Shown piece after piece: positions 1 to 6,609 of a stretch of DNA of 6,609 nt. A model generated the notes under the pieces. That model was not told the origin of the DNA. It searched no databases and saw only the letters and a list, made by a program, of their open reading frames with translations. Every line of letters begins with the position of its first letter. Position 1 is the stretch's first letter. A program made the translations under genes and the position numbers. Origin of the DNA: Methyloceanibacter sp. (GTDB taxonomy: Bacteria > Pseudomonadota > Alphaproteobacteria > Rhizobiales > Methyloligellaceae); assembly GCA_025449615.1 (NCBI GenBank), contig JANWJA010000097.1, positions 1-6,609 on the forward strand, given 5' to 3'.

Positions 1-404
1 ATACGCGCAATGACGCGCGTTCTGATCGGAAGCTTGGCGGCCGCGAGACGTAGCGACTCACGCGCGACCTGATCGGTGACACCGTCAATCTCGAACATCA
101 CCCGGCCTGGCTTGACCCGCGCCACCCAGAATTCGGGCGTGCCCTTGCCCTTACCCATGCGCACCTCGGTCGGCTTCTTCGACACCGGCACATCCGGGAA
201 AAGCCGAATCCAGACGCGGCCGGCGCGCTTCATTTGACGTGTCATGGCGCGGCGCGCGGCCTCGATCTGACGCGCGGTGATCCGCGCGGGCTCCTGCGCC
301 TTCAGCCCATAGGTACCGAAGCTCAAGCTGGAGCAGCTCGTGGCCGTTCCCTTGATCCGGCCTTTATGGGCCTTCCGGTATTTGGTTCGTTTCGGTTGCA
401 ACAT
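1..404 (-). CDS. rplP: 50S ribosomal protein L16 (3' end cut by window edge)
   Basis: L16 is a 50S protein that binds 23S rRNA near the A-site tRNA elbow and is needed for late assembly of the peptidyl transferase centre. The first 134 residues are visible; the frame is open to the left edge, and the family length of about 136-140 implies only a few residues plus the stop are missing. The start [19 protein letters not shown] is the family N-terminus. Further marks are [14 protein letters not shown] (about 43-56), [15 protein letters not shown] (64-78) and VRMGKGKG (81-88). Arg82 matches E. coli Arg81, the residue hydroxylated by the RoxA/YcfD oxygenase. The start is the ATG at 404-402, 16 bases after the rpsC stop, with AAGG nine bases upstream. 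The loop at residues 20-29 is [10 protein letters not shown], one residue longer than in E. coli and with a Cys. It is the last S10-cluster gene in the window; rpmC would be expected next. Confidence 0.97.
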   Translation of the reverse strand, partial: MLQPKRTKYRKAHKGRIKGTATSCSSLSFGTYGLKAQEPARITARQIEAARRAMTRQMKRAGRVWIRLFPDVPVSKKPTEVRMGKGKGTPEFWVARVKPGRVMFEIDGVTDQVARESLRLAAAKLPIRTRVIAR

Positions 405-420
405 AATCGTAAGCCTTGTC

Positions 421-1140
421 CTAAGCGGGTGCGCCTTGCGTTTCGCGACGTCCGGTCGAGCGGCCGCCTTCTTGCGATTCCAGCGCCCGGTTCTCTTGTG
501 CCATCGGGTCGTGTTCCATGATCTCGCCTTTGAAGATCCACACCTTCACGCCGATGATGCCGTAAGCGGTGCGTCCAAGAGCGGTGCCGTAATCGATATC
601 AGCGCGCAGCGTATGCAGCGGCACGCGGCCCTCGCGATACCACTCCATGCGCGCGATTTCCGCGCCGCCGAGCCGCCCGCCGCAATTGATGCGGATGCCG
701 AGCGCGCCCATGCGCATCGCCGACTGCACGGCGCGCTTCATGGCGCGTCGGAACGCGACGCGGCGCTCAAGCTGCTGCGCGATGCCCTCTGCCACCAATG
801 TGGCGTCGATCTCGGGCTTCCGCACTTCGAGGATATTTAGATGGACCTCGGAATCGGTGAAGCTCGCAAGCTCGCGACGCAACTTCTCGATATCGGCGCC
901 CTTCTTCCCGATCAGGATGCCGGGCCGCGCGGTATGCACCGTCACCCGGCACTTCTTATGCGGGCGCTCGATCACGACCTTGGAAATACCCGCCTGCTTG
1001 CGCGACTCTAAGATGTGATTGCGCATCTTCAGATCTTCATGCAGCAGCCGCGCATATTCGCCCCGGGACGCGAACCAGCGCGAATCCCAGGTCCGATTGA
1101 TGCCGAGCCTGAGCCCGATCGGATTGATCTTCTGTCCCAT
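421..1140 (-). CDS. rpsC: 30S ribosomal protein S3
   Basis: S3 sits in the head of the 30S subunit at the mRNA entry channel, where with S4 and S5 it contributes to the ribosome's mRNA helicase activity. The 239 residues are close to the usual length (233 in E. coli). [14 protein letters not shown] is the family N-terminus. A type 2 KH RNA-binding domain carries its GxxG loop as GKKG at 78-81. The basic patch [14 protein letters not shown] at 130-143 corresponds to the E. coli helicase region around Arg131/Arg132/Lys135. The C-terminal S3 domain includes [18 protein letters not shown] (154-171) and [16 protein letters not shown] (191-206). The last ~30 residues are a polar tail. The start ATG overlaps the rplV stop as TGATG, and GGAG lies eight bases upstream inside rplV, so translation is probably coupled. 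The stop is TAG. Confidence 0.98.
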   Translation of the reverse strand: MGQKINPIGLRLGINRTWDSRWFASRGEYARLLHEDLKMRNHILESRKQAGISKVVIERPHKKCRVTVHTARPGILIGKKGADIEKLRRELASFTDSEVHLNILEVRKPEIDATLVAEGIAQQLERRVAFRRAMKRAVQSAMRMGALGIRINCGGRLGGAEIARMEWYREGRVPLHTLRADIDYGTALGRTAYGIIGVKVWIFKGEIMEHDPMAQENRALESQEGGRSTGRRETQGAPA

Positions 1141-1520
1141 CAGGCGGACTCCCCGACTTGGCGCACGACCACGGTGATCTGCGCGAATGGTTTCAAAATG
1201 GCAGCACCTCGGCCACGTGCCCGCGGCCGCATGCGCTTCATCACCAGCTTCTTGCCGACATAGGCCTCCGACACGACGAGTGCGTCCACATCGAGGTCAT
1301 GGTTGTTCTCGGCATTGGCGATGGCCGATTGCAATGTCTTCTTCACGTCCTTGGCGATGCGCTTCCGCGAAAAGGTGAGGTCGGCCAGCGCACGATCCAC
1401 CTTCTTGCCGCGGATCAACTGGGCAAGCAGGTTCAGCTTCTGCGGGCTCACCCGCAGCAACTTCGTGACGGCGCGCGCCTCGTTCTCTGACAGTACCCGC
1501 TCGCGCTTGGCCTTGCCCAT
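1140..1520 (-). CDS. rplV: 50S ribosomal protein L22
   Basis: L22 contacts all domains of 23S rRNA, and its long beta-hairpin lines the exit tunnel beside L4. The 126 residues include the family core [20 protein letters not shown] (about 22-41), [24 protein letters not shown] (50-73) and the Arg/Lys-rich tunnel hairpin at about 91-111 ([12 protein letters not shown] within it). In other bacteria, changes in this hairpin confer macrolide resistance; no deletion or duplication is evident here. The length exceeds E. coli L22 (110) because of extra residues at both ends, as is common in alphaproteobacteria. The ATG overlaps the rpsS stop as TAATG, with AAGG ten bases upstream in the Lys-rich end of rpsS. 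The gene ends by overlapping rpsC as TGATG. It follows rpsS and precedes rpsC, the standard S10 order. Confidence 0.98.
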   Translation of the reverse strand: MGKAKRERVLSENEARAVTKLLRVSPQKLNLLAQLIRGKKVDRALADLTFSRKRIAKDVKKTLQSAIANAENNHDLDVDALVVSEAYVGKKLVMKRMRPRARGRGAAILKPFAQITVVVRQVGESA

Positions 1521-1804
1521 TACGCTTTCGCCTTCTTCGCTTTGCGATCCGCCGAATGCCCGTAGAAAGTGCGGGTGGGAGCGAACTCGCCGAATTTGTG
1601 TCCAATCATGTCCTCGGTGACGAGCACCGGAATGTGTTTCACCCCGTTATGCACGCCGAAGGTCAGGCCGACGAATTGCGGCAGAATGGTCGAACGGCGC
1701 GACCAGATCTTGATCACGGCGTTGGAACCGGATCCGCGCGCCTTCTCCGCCTTCTTCAACATATATCCGTCGACAAACGGACCTTTCCAAATCGAGCGAC
1801 CCAC
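1520..1804 (-). CDS. rpsS: 30S ribosomal protein S19
   Basis: S19 binds 16S rRNA in the 30S head with S13 and approaches the A- and P-site tRNAs and the inter-subunit bridges. The 94 residues match the family length (92 in E. coli). The sequence begins [20 protein letters not shown] and contains [24 protein letters not shown] (about 31-54), [19 protein letters not shown] (62-80) and a basic tail KAKKAKA. The start codon is GTG (1804-1802), unlike the ATG of the other genes with a visible start. It is supported by the family N-terminus and by AAGGGA eight bases upstream. Only five bases separate the rplB TAG stop from this GTG. The end overlaps the rplV start as TAATG. Confidence in identity is very high; the non-ATG start is read directly from the sequence. 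Confidence 0.98.
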   Translation of the reverse strand: MGRSIWKGPFVDGYMLKKAEKARGSGSNAVIKIWSRRSTILPQFVGLTFGVHNGVKHIPVLVTEDMIGHKFGEFAPTRTFYGHSADRKAKKAKA

Positions 1805-1809
1805 GAGGA

Positions 1810-2646
1810 CTATCCCTTCTTCTGATGCCGGCTGCGCAGGATGAACTGGTCGGTGCTGCGGTTATGCCGCGTCTTCTTGCCCTTGGTGGACTTGCCCCAA
1901 GGCGTCACCGGATGACGGCCGCCGGAGGTACGTCCCTCGCCACCGCCATGCGGGTGATCGATGGGGTTCATCGCCACGCCACGCACGACTGGCTTCTTGC
2001 CCTTCCAGCGCATGCGGCCGGCCTTGCCGAACGACACGTTGGAATTATCGGGATTGGACACCGCACCGATGGTCGCCATGCACTCGGCCGGCACCATGCG
2101 CGTCTCACCGGAATTGAGCCGCAAAATCGCATAGCCTGAATCGCGGCCGACGAGCTGCACATAGGTGCCGGCAGCGCGGGCGATCTGGCCGCCTTTGCCG
2201 AGCTTCATCTCCACATTGTGGACGATGGTGCCGATCGGCACGTTAGCCAGCGGCATGGCATTGCCGGGCTTCACGTCGACGCGCTCATCCGCGATCACCG
2301 CGTCGCCAACCTGTAAGCGCTGCGGCGCCAAAATGTAGGACAGCTCGCCATCTTCATACTTGATCAGCGCGATAAACGCCGTGCGGTTCGGATCGTACTC
2401 GATCCGCTCCACCTTCGCCGGCATGCCGAACTTGCCGCGCCGCTTGAAGTCAACCATGCGATAGGTCCGCTTATGACCACCACCGCGATGCCACATCGTC
2501 ACCCGGCCATGATTGTTACGGCCGCCGGACTTGCTGAGGCCTTCGGTCAGCGCCTTGACGGGCTTGCCCTTCCAGAGCGAGCTGCGGTCGATCAGCACGA
2601 GGTTGCGCTGGCTCGGCGTGGTTGGTTTGTATGTTTTCAGAGCCAT
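1810..2646 (-). CDS. rplB: 50S ribosomal protein L2
   Basis: L2 is among the most conserved ribosomal proteins. It is needed for 50S assembly and subunit association and lies near the peptidyl transferase centre. The 278 residues match the family (273 in E. coli). The start [17 protein letters not shown] is followed by [21 protein letters not shown] (about 40-60, read in two parts as [11 protein letters not shown] and [10 protein letters not shown]), the OB-fold RNA-binding domain. The SH3-like second domain carries [19 protein letters not shown] (167-185). The C-terminal region has [19 protein letters not shown] (225-243), where His231 corresponds to E. coli His229, the residue implicated in peptidyl transferase function. 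The ATG at 2646-2644 lies four bases after the rplW TAG, with GAGGA nine bases upstream inside rplW. rpsS follows after five bases. Confidence 0.99.
   Translation of the reverse strand: MALKTYKPTTPSQRNLVLIDRSSLWKGKPVKALTEGLSKSGGRNNHGRVTMWHRGGGHKRTYRMVDFKRRGKFGMPAKVERIEYDPNRTAFIALIKYEDGELSYILAPQRLQVGDAVIADERVDVKPGNAMPLANVPIGTIVHNVEMKLGKGGQIARAAGTYVQLVGRDSGYAILRLNSGETRMVPAECMATIGAVSNPDNSNVSFGKAGRMRWKGKKPVVRGVAMNPIDHPHGGGEGRTSGGRHPVTPWGKSTKGKKTRHNRSTDQFILRSRHQKKG
1813..1818 (-). promoter_or_regulatory. Ribosome binding site supporting the GTG start of rpsS
   Basis: AAGGGA lies eight bases before the rpsS GTG and overlaps the last codons and stop of rplB. It supports GTG as the true start of rpsS; the family N-terminus [10 protein letters not shown] also begins there. 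Confidence 0.7.
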
Positions 2647-2650
2647 GGTG

Positions 2651-2944
2651 CTAGATCCTCGTCGTCACGTCGATCTTCTCACCTTCGGCGAGCGTCACGA
2701 TCGCTTTCTTCACGTCTTGCTGCTTGCCCTTCACGCCGCGGAACTGCTTGGTCTTGCCCTTGCGCAGCAGCGTATTCACGCCGACCACCTTGACCTTGAA
2801 CAGCTGCTCGATCGCGGCTTTGATCTCCGGCTTGGTCGCGTTGCGGCGCACCTTGAAGACCACCTGATTGGCCTCCGACGCCATGCTCGATTTCTCGGTG
2901 ATCACGGGAGAAAGAATGATGTCGTAAGCGGAAAGCGCACTCAT
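2651..2944 (-). CDS. rplW: 50S ribosomal protein L23
   Basis: L23 binds domain III of 23S rRNA at the tunnel exit and is the docking site for trigger factor and SRP. The 97 residues are family length (100 in E. coli). [16 protein letters not shown] (about 5-20) contains Glu17, equivalent to E. coli Glu18, which contacts trigger factor. Then come [20 protein letters not shown] (28-47), [20 protein letters not shown] (50-69) and the C-terminal strand [15 protein letters not shown] (79-93). The ATG overlaps the rplD stop as ATGA (4-base overlap), with GGAGG ten bases upstream inside rplD, so re-initiation coupling is likely. The stop TAG lies four bases before the rplB start. Confidence 0.98.
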   Translation of the reverse strand: MSALSAYDIILSPVITEKSSMASEANQVVFKVRRNATKPEIKAAIEQLFKVKVVGVNTLLRKGKTKQFRGVKGKQQDVKKAIVTLAEGEKIDVTTRI

Positions 2945-3561
2945 TTGAACCGCGCCTCCAGCGCATCTAGCGCGGCCTTGGTCAGGACCAGCGTGTCGTG
3001 CCGCAAGATGTCGTAGACATTGATGCCCTGAACCGGCAGCACATCGACACGCGGCAGGTTTCTCGCCGCGCGCGCGAAAGCCGCATGCACCTCGGCGCCA
3101 TCGATGATCAAAGCCGAGCCGAGACCGAGCTTGGCAAAGCGCGACTTGAGGTCTTTCGTCTTGCCATCTTTCAGTTCGATCTTGTCGATCAGCATCAGTG
3201 TCTTGGTTTTGGCCTTCGACGACAGCGCATGCTTCAGCGCGAGCGCCCTCACCTTTTTCGGCAGATCGATCGCGAAGCTCCGCGGCTTCGGCCCAAACGA
3301 CCGACCACCGCCTCTAAACAGATTGGCGCGGCGGCTGCCGTGACGGGCCTGTCCAGTGCCCTTCTGCCGATGGGCTTTGTGGCCCGTCCGGTTGATCTCG
3401 GAGCGATCCTTGACCGAGACCGTGCCGCTCCGGCGCTTGGCGAGCTGATAGCGCACCATGCGTTGCAAAATGTCGGCACGCGGCTCGAGCCCGAACACTG
3501 CGTCGGAGAGCTCGACCGTTCCGGCCTTCTTGGCGTCAAACGTGGTCATTTCCGCCTGCAT
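2941..3561 (-). CDS. rplD: 50S ribosomal protein L4
   Basis: L4 binds domain I of 23S rRNA, and its extended loop reaches into the exit tunnel beside L22. In E. coli it also represses the S10 operon by acting on the mRNA leader; whether that occurs here is not shown. The 206 residues are family length. The tunnel loop is about residues 43-95, with the conserved stretch [11 protein letters not shown] at 65-75 and [14 protein letters not shown] at 82-95. [20 protein letters not shown] (99-118) and [23 protein letters not shown] (175-197, read as [11 protein letters not shown] then [12 protein letters not shown]) mark the globular domain. The start at 3561 is preferred over an in-frame ATG at 3549 because GGAGG lies nine bases upstream and the resulting N-terminus aligns with remembered alphaproteobacterial L4. 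The start overlaps the rplC stop as TAATG. Confidence 0.98.
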   Translation of the reverse strand: MQAEMTTFDAKKAGTVELSDAVFGLEPRADILQRMVRYQLAKRRSGTVSVKDRSEINRTGHKAHRQKGTGQARHGSRRANLFRGGGRSFGPKPRSFAIDLPKKVRALALKHALSSKAKTKTLMLIDKIELKDGKTKDLKSRFAKLGLGSALIIDGAEVHAAFARAARNLPRVDVLPVQGINVYDILRHDTLVLTKAALDALEARFK

Positions 3562-4316
3562 TACGCTTGACCTCCGGCTTCGGCCGCAGCGGCCTCGGCG
3601 CCCTGCACTGTCTCGGCCTTGGGGGCTTTCACTCCGCCTGCGGGCGCCTTAAACGCGCCCGGCTTCGGCGCAGCTTCCGGCAAGCGGCGCTTCACCGCGT
3701 CGCGCAGCAGCACCCAGCCGCCTTTCGCGCCCGGCACCGCTCCGCTGATCATGATCAGCCCGCGGGTCGGATCGGTCTTCACCACCTTCAAATTCTGGGT
3801 GGTGACATTGGTATCGCCCATATGGCCGGCCATCTTCTTGCCCTTGAACACTTTGCCGGGATCCTGGCGCTGGCCGGTCGAGCCGTGACTTCTGTGGCTC
3901 ACGGAAACGCCGTGCGAAGCACGCAGGCCGTGGAAGCCGTGACGCTTCATGGCACCGGCGAAGCCTTTGCCGATCGTCGTGCCGGAAACGTCGACGAATT
4001 GTCCCTCGACGAAATGGTCTGCGGTGATCTCAGCACCCACCTCGATCAGATTGTCCGGGCTCACGCGGAACTCGGCGAGTTTTCGCTTCGGCTCGATTTG
4101 CACGGCCGCGAAGAATCCGCGATCAGCGCGCGTCAGCCGCTTCGCCTTCGGCTTGCCGACGCCAAGCTGCAGCGCCGTATAGCCGTTCTTCTCTGCGGTG
4201 CGGTGGCCAATGACCTGACAATTGTCGAGCTTCAACACCGTCACCGGGATGTGCTCCCCGGCATCGGTGAAGATTCTGGTCATGCCGACCTTTTGCGCGA
4301 TAACACCTGATCGCAT
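3561..4316 (-). CDS. rplC: 50S ribosomal protein L3
   Basis: L3 is a primary 23S rRNA-binding protein that starts 50S assembly and extends a loop toward the peptidyl transferase centre. The 251 residues exceed E. coli L3 (209), mainly through a tail after about residue 210 rich in Ala, Pro, Lys and Gly that is probably disordered and is typical of Hyphomicrobiales. The core begins [20 protein letters not shown] and contains [17 protein letters not shown] (112-128), the central-loop segment [20 protein letters not shown] (143-162) and [12 protein letters not shown] (189-200). One of the two glutamines at 149 and 151 should correspond to E. coli Gln150, methylated by PrmB. The ATG is 33 bases after rpsJ, with AAGGA ten bases upstream. 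The TAA stop overlaps the rplD start. Confidence 0.98.
   Translation of the reverse strand: MRSGVIAQKVGMTRIFTDAGEHIPVTVLKLDNCQVIGHRTAEKNGYTALQLGVGKPKAKRLTRADRGFFAAVQIEPKRKLAEFRVSPDNLIEVGAEITADHFVEGQFVDVSGTTIGKGFAGAMKRHGFHGLRASHGVSVSHRSHGSTGQRQDPGKVFKGKKMAGHMGDTNVTTQNLKVVKTDPTRGLIMISGAVPGAKGGWVLLRDAVKRRLPEAAPKPGAFKAPAGGVKAPKAETVQGAEAAAAEAGGQA
3571..3575 (-). promoter_or_regulatory. Ribosome binding site that decides the rplD start
   Basis: GGAGG lies nine bases before the ATG at 3561, inside the 3' end of rplC. The competing in-frame ATG at 3549 has only weak purine-rich sequence upstream, so the upstream ATG is chosen. Confidence 0.75.
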
Positions 4317-4349
4317 CGGTTTAGTGTCCTTGCCTCGCCTTGCCGGCCT

Positions 4350-4658
4350 TTAGAGCTTGATCTCAACGTCGACACCGGCCGCGAGGTCGAGCTTCATCAA
4401 AGCATCAACGGTTTGCGGTGTGGGATCGACGATGTCGAGAAGGCGCTTATGGGTGCGCATCTCGAACTGCTCACGGCTCTTCTTATCGATATGGGGCGAG
4501 CGGTTGACGGTGAATTTCTCAATACGGGTCGGCAGCGGGATAGGTCCGCGGACTTCCGCGCCCGTACGCTTCGCCGTATTGACGATCTCCTTGGTCGAAG
4601 CATCGAGAATGCGATGATCGAAGGCTTTTAGCCTAATTCTTATGTTTTGGCTCTGCAT
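4350..4658 (-). CDS. rpsJ: 30S ribosomal protein S10 / NusE
   Basis: S10 is a 30S head protein. As NusE it also pairs with NusB in antitermination complexes and links NusG to the ribosome. The 102 residues match the family (103 in E. coli). [19 protein letters not shown] (4-22), [20 protein letters not shown] (26-45), the conserved loop [20 protein letters not shown] (46-65), [13 protein letters not shown] (67-79) and the C-terminal [11 protein letters not shown] are all present. The ATG at 4658-4656 has AAGGA seven bases upstream. Codons 6-11 are ATA AGA ATT AGG CTA AAA, an AT-rich run of codons that are rare elsewhere in this window; the amino acids they encode are the conserved ones, so this is codon choice and not divergence. 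It is the first S10-cluster gene, 55 bases after tuf across a strong hairpin. Confidence 0.98.
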   Translation of the reverse strand: MQSQNIRIRLKAFDHRILDASTKEIVNTAKRTGAEVRGPIPLPTRIEKFTVNRSPHIDKKSREQFEMRTHKRLLDIVDPTPQTVDALMKLDLAAGVDVEIKL

Positions 4659-4665
4659 CTCGATG

Positions 4666-4670
4666 TCCTT
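4666..4670 (-). promoter_or_regulatory. Ribosome binding site of rpsJ, next to the hairpin
   Basis: AAGGA lies seven bases before the rpsJ ATG and six bases downstream of the 11-bp hairpin. The hairpin leaves it single-stranded as drawn, but a ribosome footprint would reach into the stem. Confidence 0.7.
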
Positions 4671-4676
4671 GAAAGC

Positions 4677-4703
4677 AAGAGCGCGCCGCTAAGGCGCGCT
4701 CTT
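4677..4703 (-). other. Perfect hairpin between tuf and rpsJ
   Basis: The minus-strand RNA forms an 11-bp perfect stem: AAGAGCGCGCC, loop TTAGC, then GGCGCGCTCTT. It starts 10 bases after the tuf stop and ends 6 bases before the rpsJ Shine-Dalgarno. The bases after the stem (GCTTTCAAGG) are not a clean U-tract, so full intrinsic termination is unlikely. Possible roles are partial attenuation, an RNase processing or stability element separating tuf from S10 mRNA, or control of rpsJ translation. The role is inferred; only the inverted repeat is directly visible. Confidence 0.8.
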
Positions 4704-4713
4704 AAATCGTCCT

Positions 4714-5904
<1,191 letters not shown>

Positions 5905-5911
5905 GCTGGCT

Positions 5912-5915
5912 CTCC
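5912..5915 (-). promoter_or_regulatory. Ribosome binding site of tuf
   Basis: GGAG lies seven bases before the tuf ATG in the fusA-tuf spacer. A second purine tract, AAGGA, lies five bases further upstream and is too distant to be the main site. Confidence 0.65.
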
Positions 5916-5940
5916 ATCCTTCGATACTCAGTCAGTTTCC

Positions 5941-5957
5941 GGCCGGCGCTCCCGGCC
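5941..5957 (-). other. Short GC-rich hairpin between fusA and tuf
   Basis: The minus-strand RNA reads GGCCGG, loop GAGCG, CCGGCC: a 6-bp all-GC stem, extendable by two G-U pairs at its base. It begins 7 bases after the fusA stop and is followed by GGAAAC, so it has no U-tract and is not a standard terminator. It may protect or help process the mRNA between fusA and tuf, but that is inference. Confidence 0.6.
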
Positions 5958-5964
5958 AATCTCT

Positions 5965-6609
<645 letters not shown>

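Noticed and set aside
340..840. 166-codon plus-strand open frame starting opposite rplP and running across the rpsC C-terminal half
   Set aside because: It overlaps two confident ribosomal protein genes, and its composition (Ala/Arg/His-rich) is typical of an antisense artefact.
2998..3570. 190-codon open frame on the plus strand opposite rplD
   Set aside because: Antisense shadow of rplD in high-GC DNA; its product is Arg/Leu-rich with no recognisable domain.
3567..4310. 247-codon open frame on the plus strand opposite almost all of rplC
   Set aside because: It is the antisense shadow of a GC-rich conserved gene. It resembles no family I know, and rplC is unmistakable on the other strand.
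4328..4344. Two copies of GGCAAGG (minus strand) in the rpsJ-rplC gap as a possible regulatory repeat
   Set aside because: A 7-base repeat in a purine-rich spacer of 33 bases is easily chance; the AAGGA nearest rplC simply serves as its ribosome binding site.
4677..4703. Intrinsic terminator ending the tuf transcript
   Set aside because: The stem is strong, but the bases that follow on the minus strand (GCTTTCAAGG) do not form a U-tract, and S10-cluster genes continue in the same direction; kept only as a hairpin of unknown role.

Overview
This window is an ordinary, conserved stretch of the str-S10 ribosomal protein super-operon of an alphaproteobacterium. Every gene is on the minus strand, so transcription runs from the right edge to the left edge. 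In transcription order the genes are fusA (3' part only), tuf, rpsJ, rplC, rplD, rplW, rplB, rpsS, rplV, rpsC and rplP (cut at the left edge just before its stop codon). All eleven were recognised from their protein sequences. No non-core gene, mobile element, CRISPR array, tRNA or rRNA was found, and no stretch longer than 60 bases lacks a gene.

Organism: the DNA is GC-rich (roughly 60% by eye) and strongly favours G/C-ending codons. The fusion of the str and S10 clusters (fusA-tuf directly upstream of rpsJ), the Ala/Pro/Lys-rich tail on L3, and the wording of L3, L4, S10 and EF-Tu all resemble Alphaproteobacteria, most likely Hyphomicrobiales (Rhizobiales). The order-level placement is an inference from remembered sequences, not from a search.

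Layout: fusA and tuf (right third, 4714-6609) encode the two elongation GTPases. They are separated by 60 bases that hold a short hairpin. A 55-base spacer with a perfect 11-bp hairpin leads from tuf into rpsJ, the first S10-cluster gene. After a 33-base gap between rpsJ and rplC, the other S10 genes are packed almost without spacing: the junctions are TAATG, ATGA or TGATG overlaps, or gaps of 4 to 16 bases. Most Shine-Dalgarno sequences lie inside the end of the preceding gene. This suggests one long polycistronic mRNA with translational coupling. No promoter is visible in the window; it probably lies upstream of fusA or further (rpsL-rpsG).

Function: S10, S19 and S3 go to the head of the 30S subunit. 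L3, L4, L23, L2, L22 and L16 build the 50S subunit around the peptidyl transferase centre and exit tunnel. EF-Tu delivers aminoacyl-tRNA and EF-G drives translocation. I found no evidence of a previously undescribed system. The points worth a second look are minor: the tuf-rpsJ hairpin, the run of rare codons at the start of rpsJ, the GTG start of rpsS, and small lineage-specific protein differences.
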